From Hesseltinella vesiculosa (taxonomy: Eukaryota > Mucoromycota > Mucoromycetes > Mucorales > Cunninghamellaceae): 64,000 nt of DNA. The stretch lies in the NCBI GenBank assembly GCA_002104935.1, contig MCGT01000009.1:620001-684000 (forward strand), written 5' to 3'. The notes under the pieces are model-generated. The model did not search any database and was not told the origin of the DNA. It saw nothing but the letters and a program-made list of their open reading frames with translations. Below are positions 43,413-54,154 of this stretch, piece after piece; the stretch's first letter is position 1; every line of letters starts with the position of its first letter. Position numbers and translations under genes: made by a program.

Positions 43413-45068
43413 ATGTATTCAATGAATAACTACAAGACTGCACTCGATTATCTTACACAAGCAAATCCCTCAACATGGGAAATTGAAACATGTTTTGCCA
43501 TCTATCGCTCTAAGGACCCATCGCTTTCAAATAAGGATGTCATCAGCAAACTGCAAGACGATTTGAAACGTCTAGTAAAGGGTCGCCCTCAACAAGCCAA
43601 ACAAGTGGCATCATTGATGTCGACTTTGAAGGTAATGTTTCTGTTCATAGCGAAGGTACTAATCAATTATTTTTCTGCAAGGCTATTGAAAAGCTATTCA
43701 ACACCGAGCATACCGTGTCAGCTTCCAAGGTCGCAGATCAATGGCAATCTCATGGCGCAGTCACTGTCAATCAAATTGCGAACCAAAGCATAACAAGTGC
43801 ATCAGCCAAGCGCAAACCCGTCGAACTAGTAATCGATATTTTTATTTATACTGGAGCTTATTATAAGTGTGATTCTGTTAGGACGCGGTGACCATGGAAA
43901 AGGGAAAAAAGAAATACTGCTTCACACCGCAGATGAAAGCGTCGACCTCGACCCAAAAGCCACACATCACTAGTGACAACCGTGGCCAACTTAGTCCATT
44001 GTACACCATCAAGATTAGCGAGGAAAACATGCCCGATACCTCTGCAGGTCTCATCAAAAGATATGAACGAAACAAAGATGACCAAGCCAGCAACGCATCT
44101 CTTCGCAAACGACCAGCAGCCTTTGATTTCCTAAAATGTGCGGTAGATCAACCTATTGACAACCTGCGCCAATACTTGTGGACACATGGCTACGGGAATG
44201 GGATTCCAGAAGACGACATGCAATTAATTGATCTGATCCGGCTGGTGTTGACAGACTTTTGGGCAACGGCAGTAAAGCCCGACTACCCCACATCTACCAA
44301 TGAACGCACACCGTTCGTCGAGTCCATCGTTCCTCTCTTCAAGTACCTGTCTGCAGTCATGCGCTCCGTAGCATTTGTTTGGTAAATGGCCTACACTCAC
44401 TGCGATGGATTCTAACAATTAATTCCTCAAATAGGTGCGAGAAAGGGCTCTCGATCTGTATACCTCAATATACAAAACTCATGGACGGCATTGGCACAAC
44501 TTTGCTCGACAGTGTTGATCGCGTTTTGATTGAATCCTCTGGGTAATATTTTTTTTATGTAGATTTATTTATACGCATCTCTCATTTTTCTGCAGCCAGG
44601 TCGATGGTCCCCACGTCGAAGAAGACACGCTAAAACTTTTGGAGTATACCTCGGTGTGCCTGCAAGTGGAAAAGGGGCAATACCAACAGGCATCACGAGC
44701 AACCTTTGCCAAAAGACGGCTCTTTGGCATCCAAATCATCGGCTACAAGGTCACTCTATTATCTTCATTCGTCGATGACGACGCTCGCTGGGCTTGTCTG
44801 TGGGAGCGCTCGGCTCTGATTCCCAATCGCTGGAACCAACGCAAGTACTGGTTTCAAGCCTTCGAGCTGATTGCCCGGCTCATGGTAAGCATCGGGTCGT
44901 GGATGAGAGAGAGGGCAAGCTTTCTCATGTATTAAATAGGACATGCTTCAAGAGCAAGATTTAGTGACACAACAGCTCATTGACGAGCATAATGGGTGCA
45001 TCTGCGTTCCCAAGGAAGACACATTGCGCTCAATCCATCATGAAACAAGTGCCGCAGCCATCCGCTGA
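43413..45068 (+). CDS. Uncharacterised protein of a Mucorales-restricted type
   Basis: Exons 43413-43631, 43682-43828, 43882-44381, 44435-44542, 44596-44884, 44940-45068; 463 aa. No known domain is visible. The N-terminal 100 residues are helical (ALDYLTQANPSTWEIETCFA, ISKLQDDLKRLVKGRPQQAK), followed by a low-complexity Ser/Lys linker. The C-terminal 300 residues include FVESIVPLFKYLSAVMRSV, VLIESSGQVDGPHVEEDTLK, a run LFGIQIIGYKVTLLSS and ERSALIPNRWNQRKYWFQAF. From memory, proteins with the ESSG...DT.KLLE and RSA.IP..W..R motif order form expanded families in Rhizopus and relatives; I cannot verify this here. All six exons keep frame with consensus sites, which supports a living gene. Confidence 0.75.
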
Positions 45069-45440
45069 ATCCCCCTTTCACATTTTGCAATCCACTTTTC
45101 TAATAAGCGCCACTGGTTCCATTTGTCTCTCTTTTTCTTGCCATCTCCCGTCTACAACTTCCTAACCAGTAATTGAGTCCATCACCCGACGAGTAATAAA
45201 ATTCCCAAACGTAATTTTGCAGCTGTTTTTTTTTGAGAAATTCCAACAATCAACCTTTCAATATGAGCTAATGATTCTTCAAAAAATGCGTAATACTGCT
45301 CTTCATCCCTTAAAATCACATTTAACCATATCCTCCCGTTTATCAAGGTTACTATGATGGAGGCGATGTTTTAAAACGTAATTACAATCTACACACCAGC
45401 ACGGATGTGCATCACCACAATAGTCGCGAGTCCATGCTTG
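45069..45440. other. Convergent intergenic region
   Basis: Between the 3' ends of the orphan gene (+) and the Cys-rich peptide gene (-). It holds AATAAAA at 45196-45202, a possible poly(A) signal, and no gene that I can see. Confidence 0.45.
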
Positions 45441-45743
45441 TTAATGTGGGCTCTGATTCTTGATTTGCTGGATGAGACGTTTGACAGAAACCCCATTATT
45501 CTTGTTTGTAGCCTTATCACAGCTGATAGATTCGGTCACACCTTCACCTTGACATGCCTCCAAGAATGCAAGCTTCATTGCATTGCTCCGTCCTACGTCA
45601 CACATGTCTTTGTAGTTCCAATTACACTTGTGCATGCTGGTTTTACAAATTTTCTTTGTTTGTTGATAGCCGCCACATTGTCTCCACTCTGCTAATACCA
45701 GGGTGACGGATAGAAGCAGTAGTAGCACCAATTCCAATTTCAT
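45441..45743 (-). CDS. Small secreted cysteine-rich protein, unknown
   Basis: Single exon, 100 aa from ATG at 45743. The signal peptide is plain: MKLELVLLLLLSVTLVLA, with likely cleavage before EWRQC. The mature part of about 82 residues has six cysteines (WRQC, KKIC, MHKC, KDMC, LEAC, SISC), an even number that allows three disulfides, and a basic C-terminus (VKRLIQQIKNQSPH). I do not match it to hydrophobin, defensin or CFEM families, whose cysteine patterns differ. A role as secreted effector, antimicrobial or cell-wall protein is only conjecture. Confidence 0.72.
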   Translation of the reverse strand: MKLELVLLLLLSVTLVLAEWRQCGGYQQTKKICKTSMHKCNWNYKDMCDVGRSNAMKLAFLEACQGEGVTESISCDKATNKNNGVSVKRLIQQIKNQSPH

Positions 45744-47299
45744 TCTGGTTTGTTTCAAAGATATTGAGTATTCATATTATCCATGGGCGTAAATGATGCC
45801 TTTTTATATAGTTTTGACTTTTTTTTTTTTTGCCAGAGCATGTCTTGCCCATCTCTATTCCTGCAGGAGTTCGATGAAGATCACTTCTTTCCAGTGTCAT
45901 CTATTCTCTCGATTATGTTGGCTACTCGGGTAAGGATTTCCTGGTTCTCCTTAATTTGACAAGGATTCTGTACTTCTCCAACGCCAATCCCCACATCCTT
46001 TCCCCCTTTTTTCCCCAAATCCTGAAAAAGAATAGGAGGAGTTGTCCTGTTAAATAGCACCTCGTTCTTATTATTTGCCACCATTTGCTGATCCTACGAA
46101 ACAAGTTTTGCCCTTCGCTACTGTTACAGTCACGTAGCCTACCTTTTTTCATTGAAAGGAGAAGCTTGCATCCATCATGTTGCACTGCAGAATGTGTTCC
46201 TTGTGTTATGTACTCTAGTAATGTCGTATAACCTCCCTTTCTCTCCAAAGATGTTCATCGCCACAGTGGACTCCTACCTCCCTGGCGCCTTTTTTTCTGC
46301 TGCTGTTGTTTCATCACGTACCGATAGTAAAGGCTGTGCTCACCATGCAATCCCTACCTCATACTATCGTATACTGTGGCTATTGTTTTAAGGGACGAGA
46401 ACATACAGCAAGATTCAGCGACCATTTCTAGGATGAAAAATAAGATAAAATCAATTCTTACACTTCATCATGCGACAGAGTCAGATTTTACGAGCTCAGA
46501 TGATATCCATACCCCGTTTTTTTTTTTTTTTTTTTGCTATTTGGATAACAAAGCGAATATGGGTTTTGCGGAGTTACATGCATGATGAGGATGCTGGAAA
46601 GACCAGGTCGATCCGTGGGGGGGGGGGTCGTTCAGCCAGCGATCGACCAATGTGGTTTTGATCGTCAGGCCATATGATCAAAAATTGCAGCGCAAAATTA
46701 CTCTAAATGAACTCGTCCCTAAATGTTGCATGCCAGTACAAAATGATGAGAAATGGCAACTTTATCAGAGAACCGAGCGAGGAGCTAGAAAGCTGGCAAA
46801 CATGCTCTGGAAGTGGTTTTGCACGCGCTCGACTCTGTTTTCTTCAAGCACCTGCAATAGACAGAGCTAGTCCCATTGGTTCGCCTGCCAAAAATATGAA
46901 TCTATTGCAAGTCTGATGGGTCCAGTTGGCAGGGTGGCCATCGCCAATCCACCCGAATTTTCATTCATGCCATTCATACGAACCCGCACCCGTGAAAATT
47001 CAATAGCGGACACTGTTTGATCTTTGTCTTTTTTTGGCTCGACCTTGACTGGACCTAACCAACCAACTAAAAAACTCCAAGAAAAAGAGGCTTCGTCTTG
47101 GATATGAACAAGAGCGGTTTATGATTTGTGTATTTTATTGACGATCGACTTCAGAGCATGATGAGGGCAATGCTTTGTCAAAGTTCACTCCCAGCCAATC
47201 AGTCTCCAACGAAAAAAAAAAAAAAAAAACCGCCACCCAGATTTTTCCTTTTTTTTTTTTTTTTCTCTTCTCGCTTGATTCTCTCTTTTCTTTTAGACG
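45744..47299. other. 1.5-kb intergenic region
   Basis: Between the Cys-rich peptide gene (-) and the NOL11-like gene (+). It holds one weak minus-strand candidate (listed separately), a T19 tract at about 46519-46537 and a G10 run at 46617-46626. The final 100 bp before 47300 are pyrimidine-rich leader. Confidence 0.5.
45881..46084 (-). CDS. Weak ORF candidate, hypothetical
   Basis: 67 codons, polar and soluble-looking (KENQEILTRVANIIERIDD), possibly the last exon of a longer gene reaching to about 46250, since a frame at 45922-46248 overlaps it and an acceptor TTTTTCAG lies at about 46021. No homology known to me and no clear start. Confidence 0.22.
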   Translation of the reverse strand: MVANNKNEVLFNRTTPPILFQDLGKKGGKDVGIGVGEVQNPCQIKENQEILTRVANIIERIDDTGKK

Positions 47300-50248
47300 A
47301 TGCCTGGTTTTGTACTTGAAGAAACATTTCCACTAGCACGATATCAGAACACTGTTGGCTTCAACAAGATTAATGATAACTTTATCATTAGTCTAAACAC
47401 GCTGACGGCCGCCGCCACGGCCACTCAAACCGCCACTGATCAAACTTTGGAAGGAGCCGATCATGCCGATCATGTGCTTGTCACGGTCCAAAGTGAAGGG
47501 ATCAAGCTCTACGATGTAAGTTTCAATGGAAAACAAAGCGCTACTTCAGTACTCAATCATTTCTTCTAGACAACTATGCAAAAGTGCTTAAAGTCATGGA
47601 CAATCCCCCCTGGCCTTGTCCTGGGCCAACCAGCTCTCTACTGCCCAGCTGTTGCTGACGATTCTCAAAGTTATACCTATGTCCTGATTGATTCTGGATC
47701 AGACATCACTGCACAAGAACAGCGTAAAACTGTCTGGCTGTGGAAAAGCAACCAAGATGACAACAGCGACAAGACCGTCAAAAAGGTAATGATATAAAAA
47801 TGAACATACGGCTTGGTTTGCTCACGACTTGTGTCTTTGCTAGTTTGATCAACGCATTCAATCGCTGCATGCCCCAGCCTCATTGCATGGCAATGTTATT
47901 CTAGTGAATGAAAACGGATCCATCGATCTTGTGTGCAAGGATCTCGATCGCCACACCACGAACTACAAGGCACAAGCGTAAGTCATTGTTGCTTCGCTGT
48001 GATCCATAGCATGCTCATCCTTTTTTTGTACGGAATTAGAGATGAAAAGGTGATTTGGTCCACCAACTTCACCACCACCAACTCGCACATCCGACCCTGC
48101 TGCGTGCCCAACTCTATGGCGCCCGCAAACTCGACCATTGTCGCCACTGTTGTTCAGCACGCCAAGGGCTATTCCTTGAACCTGCATCACATCAATGAAG
48201 AACGCCGCAGCATTCATTTGCTTGCCAATATAGAGATGGCCATCAAGGTATATACAGATCACCCTCTTTTTTATGTGAGCTGACGGTTCTTGTAGGACAC
48301 GCCTGTGTCTATCACGTTTGATTCTACACCTGGGATTGTCACTGTCTTGGAATCATCAGGAGCGTGGACGGTGTACCAGTTATCTCTGAAGCACCGCATG
48401 GCCAACAAACTTTCCGCTACGCTGACCCAGCAACTGCAACGCCAATTCCCCAAGGAGCAAGTCTATCACAAAACCAACGGCGCTCTAGCCTCGACTGCCA
48501 TGCTCCCTGGGAACTTTGTCGCTCTGATCACTCCTCGGCCAAAACAAAAAGACTTTTTGCTTAGCATCTGGGACGTCAAGTACGGCACGCTGCAAGCCCA
48601 GCAGTCCATCCAGCCAGAAAACCTGCCCGACCACGGCGCCACCCAATGTCATGTAGGTCCATCATGCCACTGTGAGATATCCCCTCCTTACGTCTTGATT
48701 TTCTCTCTCTTTAGGTTGATGTCTTGCAAAACTCGCACCTTGCCGTCTCCTTTGCTACCTTGTCGGCTAAATCTGGAAAGAGCAAAAAGTCAATGGCAGA
48801 CACCAAGTCTGTGGTGTTACTCTGTCCCTATTTCCACCAGCCCATGTCACTGCTGACAGCCATGAACAAGATGCGCGCCACTTCCACATTCTTGGGTATG
48901 GATGCCGACAAATACGAAGATCAAAGTACCGTTGGGTACACCCGTTCCGGCCAAAGCGCCGTTGTTCGCCATCAGCTGGTAAGAAATCGAAATTGGGTGC
49001 ACTGCCTATCTCACTCTTCTTCTTAAAATTGCTCGATGTAGGATTCTTATACTGATGACGATGACGCATATACACAATGGGTCCAGCAATTGGAAAAGAG
49101 TCAGCAAGCCGAGCAGAAAACCATCACTTCTCTCTTGGCCTGCAAGAACAGCGCCAGCCTTTTGGCAGCCTTCATGGCCCATGTCGGTGTCCCCGAAAGC
49201 GTCTGGCAACGAGACGATGAGCCAATCTCAAATCCCGGTGCCAAGCTTGACAAGGACCGTACCTACTTTAAGAAGCTCTACAATGAATTCTACCTGGATC
49301 AAACAAAGGTAAAGAGCAACCACAAATGCAACATACCGTAGAGACTCACCTCATCCCATCATCATCATAGCATGGCCTGTCGAGCGAATTGGTAACGCAG
49401 GTGATCAGTCGCATCTTCAGCAAGACAAAAGCAGGAAGCGCAGACGATACGTACTGGTGTCCTGTGGTAGTGGTGTACCTGATGGCCAAACAGCAGCTGC
49501 GCAACAGCTTTGTCAAGGGCGGTTTAATGTCGGCTTTGATGGAACGCAATGCCTGGCCCTTGGTGCCTTTGGCACTGCGGTCGATCCCTGACTTGCCTGA
49601 ACGGGACCTGATCAAGGTCATTCGCGAGCTGGTTGCCTTGGCCAAGGCTCAGCCCCAAATCTGGAAAGGCCGCTCCATCGAGTACATCCGTCGCGTTGTC
49701 GAAACACCCCACAATGATGTGTTTTTACAGCAAGCCGTGAAGCGCCTCACAATCGAAGAACTGCCTGCTCTTCTCGAGTGTCTGGTCATCTGGCTCAAGG
49801 ACCCTCAAACCAAGAACATCCGCATCCAAGAATCTGTCAAGCGACGTAATAACGTAAGTGTTGAAATACGCGCCGAAGCATGGCATCTCACGGTTCTATT
49901 TCCTGCTCCCTTTGCTTTTAGCTGAATGAATTTGCCAATGCCTTCTTTGATATCCACTTCCCAACGATTATTTTGGAGCCTTCATTACACCCGTTGATTG
50001 AACAGCTGGGCGCAGTGCTAGATGGTATGGTGGAACAGATGACAGAGCTGGACGGTTTGTACGGCCTGGTCGCACCCTTTGAACGCGAAGAAAAGCTGCA
50101 CCAAAAGGCCAAGGCCACCATCTTCGAAGAACAAGAAGAACGAAAAGGTGCTCCTGCTGCCGACAAATCCCTGGCACGCGTCACTCGGGTCAACTATGGT
50201 GGAAAGGAAGGCATCCCTGTGTACAGAGCTGATGGGTTGGCTTTCTAG
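47300..50248 (+). CDS. NOL11: NOL11-like U3 snoRNP t-UTP subunit (ribosome biogenesis)
   Basis: Nine exons: 47300-47515, 47570-47785, 47844-47977, 48040-48247, 48296-48652, 48715-48978, 49042-49308, 49371-49853, 49922-50248; 823 aa. The first half is a degenerate beta-propeller (VLVTVQSEGIKLYDTTMQKC, LKSWTIPPGLVLGQPALYCP), the second half is helical. The layout and the end (NAFFDIHFPTIILEPSLHPL, then LIEQLGAVLDGM and the terminal IPVYRADGLAF) resemble NOL11, a metazoan t-UTP factor needed for rDNA transcription and early 18S processing in the nucleolus; yeast Utp8 is the counterpart. Identification is by order and spacing of weak similarities, so it is firm for architecture and moderate for orthology. 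Confidence 0.72.
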
Positions 50249-51292
50249 ATTCGTAGACTCCTCTTCATCCTCATTTCTATTTTTCACTCTCTCACCATCA
50301 CTTCATTACTTCTTTTATTACGCATTTCATCCCCCCACCTAAAAAATAAAGCAAATCAGTCGCAGTTTATTTTTTTGACAAGAGAGGGTGACGCGGGAAA
50401 AGATTTTTTCTTCCACATGGCGTCTGATTGGCCAGCTGAGGCTTTTTTTTTTGAATAAATTTTTGCGGCTGAGATACAAAAGCAGTGACAGTGTTTTCTT
50501 TTTCTTTACTTCCTTCTTTTCCTTTATTTTCCTTGTACCTTGTCATTAATTGCAAGTGATACTATGGCGTGAATATTATCTCTGCAAAACCCTTCTTGGG
50601 CCATTCTCTAAATTCTCCTATCAGGGACCACCTGGAACAATCCTCCTTGAGTGAAACACCATCCAATGAACCCTGGCTGACCGCATCTGGCGTGGCCAAG
50701 ATCACACATGTGTGGCTTTTGCCATGCGTTGAAGCTGCTCTGCGTGGACCACTTGCTTGTCCATGGACGTCGACCGACCTTGGTCGTTTGAACCCTGCTC
50801 GAACACTCCATGCCCGTGTTTTCCGGTCTCTTTTAAGCAAGTCCTTGATCAAAATGATATTCCTGGCCAGCGTGTGTCCCCGGCCGTCTTTTCCTTCTCA
50901 TGGCTAGTTTGGTATGTTGTGTTGGATCGGGTTGAAATCAAGGCTACTTGGGAAAAAAAAAAAAAAGAGGAGCAATCGTTACATGATGACACATATTTTT
51001 TTAAGTTATCCCTGTCTGAAGGATGGCTGGCCTCCTACGGGACGCTGGCCATGGTGTTGATAACATGGTTTATTCTGATTGGATTGCTCCCTCTTTTTTT
51101 TTTTTCCTTGTACTGTACTTGTCAAGGGTCTATTTACTAATCTCTTTTATCTTGCACTAGATCTTGAGGGGTTTCTGTTGACAAGACTCTCCATTGGTAG
51201 CCTCACCATTTTTTTTTTTTTCTTAAAAAAATAAATACGTTTTTTTTTGTTTTATTTAATTCTTGTTGATCCAATTTTTTCTTGGAGTTGTC
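50249..51292. other. Region between NOL11-like and fasciclin genes
   Basis: Contains AATAAA at 50345-50350 (probable NOL11-like poly(A) signal) and a possible short gene at 50564-51140, listed separately. T runs at 51094-51106 and 51210-51222 lead into the fasciclin leader. Confidence 0.45.
50564..51140 (+). CDS. Possible short gene, model unresolved
   Basis: ATG at 50564 with a GT-AG intron (50569-50624) opens a 95-codon frame to 50907 (LEQSSLSETPSNEPWLTASG). A second frame, 50763-51140, reads MDVDRPWSFEPCSNTPCPCF and ends with a hydrophobic segment. Both look more protein-like than neighbouring DNA, but I could not join them with consensus splice sites. A frameshifted pseudogene is possible. 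Product unknown. Confidence 0.28.
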
Positions 51293-52641
51293 ATGCTGAT
51301 AAACGCGTGGACGATCTTGTTAGCGGTGCCATTGGTGGCTTGCCAACAGCAATCTCAAAGCAACAGCAGTACGATTTTTGATGTTCTCCAAGCTGGTGTG
51401 CGAACGCAGTCTCTGGCAAATTTCCTGTCAAGCCAACCGGCGTTTCAGCTGATTGTGGACATGCTCAAATCGCCAGGCAACTTGACGGTGTTTGCGCCGT
51501 CGAACAGCGCGTTGCATAGATTTGAAAACACCGTGGCTTCGCAGCTTTCTGGCCAGCCTTTGACAGGATCCACGATGATCTACAACCACAGCGTTGTCGA
51601 TATTATCAAGTACCACATGGTCAACCAGCCGGTGTTCCTGGCCCAAGACCTCAACCGCACCCTCGTCCTCAACACACTCGACAACAACCAATCTTCACAG
51701 TATTTCCCTTTTGGTGCACCCTTGATCGTGTTGAACACCAATGCCAAGCAAAGCTACAACGAAACCGGCCAGATCAATACGACTACGCCTGCGGGCGATT
51801 CCATCAGTAACTGGGGCAGCAAGATCCAGCGCTACCGAGGCAGCCTTGCTTCACCCAAGAAGATTTTAAGAAGCGCATCGGTGCCCGTCTACTCGGTCAC
51901 CAACGGCGTGACAAACGCGACCATTTCTCAATATGACATCACCGCGTCCAATGGCGTCATCCATATCATTGACGATGGTAACCTCCCAAACAAATCCTGT
52001 GTCCGTGGTGACTCACTTCTTTCTGCCCTAGTTCTTCTCCCGCCTGGCAATGTCCTCGAAGTGCTGAACAAGGTGGGCGCTGACATGATCGGGCAGATGA
52101 TTACCAGCAACCCTGATCTGGCAGGTGAATTTGATGCCATCAGCAACGTAAGCACCTATTGCATTTTCCCTCACTTCTAAACTTTTCTCCTCGGCATTGC
52201 AGGTGACTATCTTTGCTCCCACGGATGCCGGCGTTTGCACGGTGTGCATCAATGCTCTTGGCAGTACCAGCCTGCCAGGCCTGATCATGAATCATGTCGT
52301 TCACGGCATCTATTACTCGACAAACTTTACCGACAATTCGACAGCTTCCCTCGTCACATTTGATAACAACACCATTCCCGTGGGCACCAATTCTACCGGG
52401 TCTATCATTTGTGCGCATTTTAAAGAGCGATAGCTGGCGGCCGAAGCTCACTTTTTTTTTTTTTCCCTCCTTTCTAGTGAACAACACGGTGACGATCATC
52501 AGACCTGACATTTTGTTCAGTGGAGGCGTCATTCATTTGGTAGACAGGACCTTTGAACCGCCAGGAAACATGACCGCCAATATCACGGCCCCCCTGCCGT
52601 TGCCCCCGTCTTCTAACATCACAGACACGGACAACTCTTGA
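51293..52641 (+). CDS. Fasciclin (FAS1) domain secreted protein A
   Basis: Exons 51293-51977, 52032-52147, 52203-52410, 52478-52641; 390 aa. A signal peptide (MLINAWTILLAVPLVACQQQ) precedes two FAS1 folds. H1 and H2 boxes are seen in LTVFAPSNSALHRF and YDITASNGVIHIIDDG for domain 1, and VTIFAPTDAGV and PDILFSGGVIHLVDRT for domain 2. Many N-x-S/T sequons predict heavy N-glycosylation. FAS1 proteins mediate adhesion at the cell surface or wall. The C-terminus is Pro/Thr-rich with no obvious GPI signal. The next gene is a shorter paralogue with the same intron phases. ATG at 51293 was chosen because it starts the hydrophobic leader. Confidence 0.92.
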
Positions 52642-52913
52642 CGTGACTCGCATGACTCGCACCTGAACCCACCGAACCCACCGAGGCCGGCGACGGATGT
52701 TTTCACGAATTTTTAATAAAAAAAATCTCTCAAATTTGTTGATAGCCGTGTCAATGCCATGGGTTTAATGAGTCCGTCCAAGAAGACCAGCGTTGCAGGC
52801 TACTTGGCTGGCTAGGTTTCTTAGGAACGACCTGGGCTGGCGATCGTGAGTCATAGAGAAAAGAAAATGGGGAGGGGATGGTTTTTTTTGCTTTTTCTTT
52901 ACATTCGCTCATC

Positions 52914-54035
52914 ATGATGTTCGGAAAGAAACTGGCTGTAGTGACCTTGCTGGCAGTGGCCGGCCAGACGGCGGCCCAAACAGGCAATATCACTCTCCTC
53001 GACACGCTCAGATCGAGCAAAACCGTCAGTCAATTTGCAATTTTGATTGAAGGCTGTCAGCCTCTTGCCGACGCCTTGGCGGGAGCGGGCGATATGACAG
53101 TGTTTGCGCCTTCCGATTCCGCCATGGGCAAATTCATAAAGTCTGCTGTAGGCACCAAAGATGTCAGCTGCAACACCATGACCAACATGAACCGCACATT
53201 GTTGGACATTTTGTGGTACCAAGTAGCCGGTCAAGCCGTGCTGTTGAAGGATGTGCAACCTTCTCAAGTCGTCAACACTCTGCTCAACAACAATTCCGTC
53301 GATAATTTCCCAAATGGGGTGCCCTTGCTCGTTGAAGCCATCCCTGGCAAAAAGAAGAAGAACACAACCTATGAAGTCAGCAACGGTCTATCGGGTGCGA
53401 AAATTACTGATGCGAAAGGCATCCAGGCATCCAATGGCGTCGTTCATTACACGGATCAAGGTAAACAGCAAAAGAAATGCGCGACTTACTTGCATGAACT
53501 AACCCTCTCTCTCACCCAGTCCTGCGTCCACCAGCGACTTTGGAGCAGACCTTAAAGCAAGTCGGGGGCAAGGGTTTCCAGGCTTTGGCAAGCGGCCAAC
53601 CTCAATTGCTCCAGCAATGGAGCGACATGAAAGAAGTAAATAAGAGCAAGTTTTTTTTTTTCCTCACGTTGTATAACCAATGAATTTAGGTGACCTTGCT
53701 CATTCCCAAGAAAATGAAAAAGATGAAAGCTCCGCCATCCAACGGCACGTCTGCAGTCAATCCTTATGCAATGAACTACGTCGTCCAGGGCATTTACTAC
53801 ACGTCCAACATGACTGGCATCTTGACCCAATTGACAAATTACAATGGCCACACCATTTCGGTCAATGGCAATGAAACCACAGGCGATATCACCTGTAAAG
53901 ATCCACGGCGCGAAGAAAAAAAAAATGCTGATTTTCTATCTTTGTTCTCCTGTAGTAAACAACAACGTGACCATTGTCAAGCCTAATATCATATATGAAG
54001 GGGGTGTCATCCATATTATTAGTGGTCCCTTGTAG
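52914..54035 (+). CDS. Fasciclin (FAS1) domain secreted protein B (tandem paralogue)
   Basis: Exons 52914-53460, 53520-53635, 53690-53894, 53956-54035; 315 aa. A signal peptide (MMFGKKLAVVTLLAVAGQTA; a second ATG follows directly) precedes two FAS1 folds. Boxes are MTVFAPSDSAMGKF and IQASNGVVHYTDQ in domain 1, and VTLLIPKKMKKMK and IIYEGGVIHIISGPL in domain 2. The protein ends right after the last box, so it lacks the C-terminal tail of paralogue A. Exon 2 is 116 nt in both genes and the other exons share phases, which shows a tandem duplication. A KKKK patch (residue about 145) is absent from A. Confidence 0.92.
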
Positions 54036-54154
54036 CTCAGCGCACGCTTGCAGTCAGCTTCTATCGAGGTCGCCCGGTCACAATGTTAAACTTTTATCTT
54101 CCATATTTTTTTATTAAATCATCGCTTTGCTTTTATGTTCAACACCCAAAGGCT

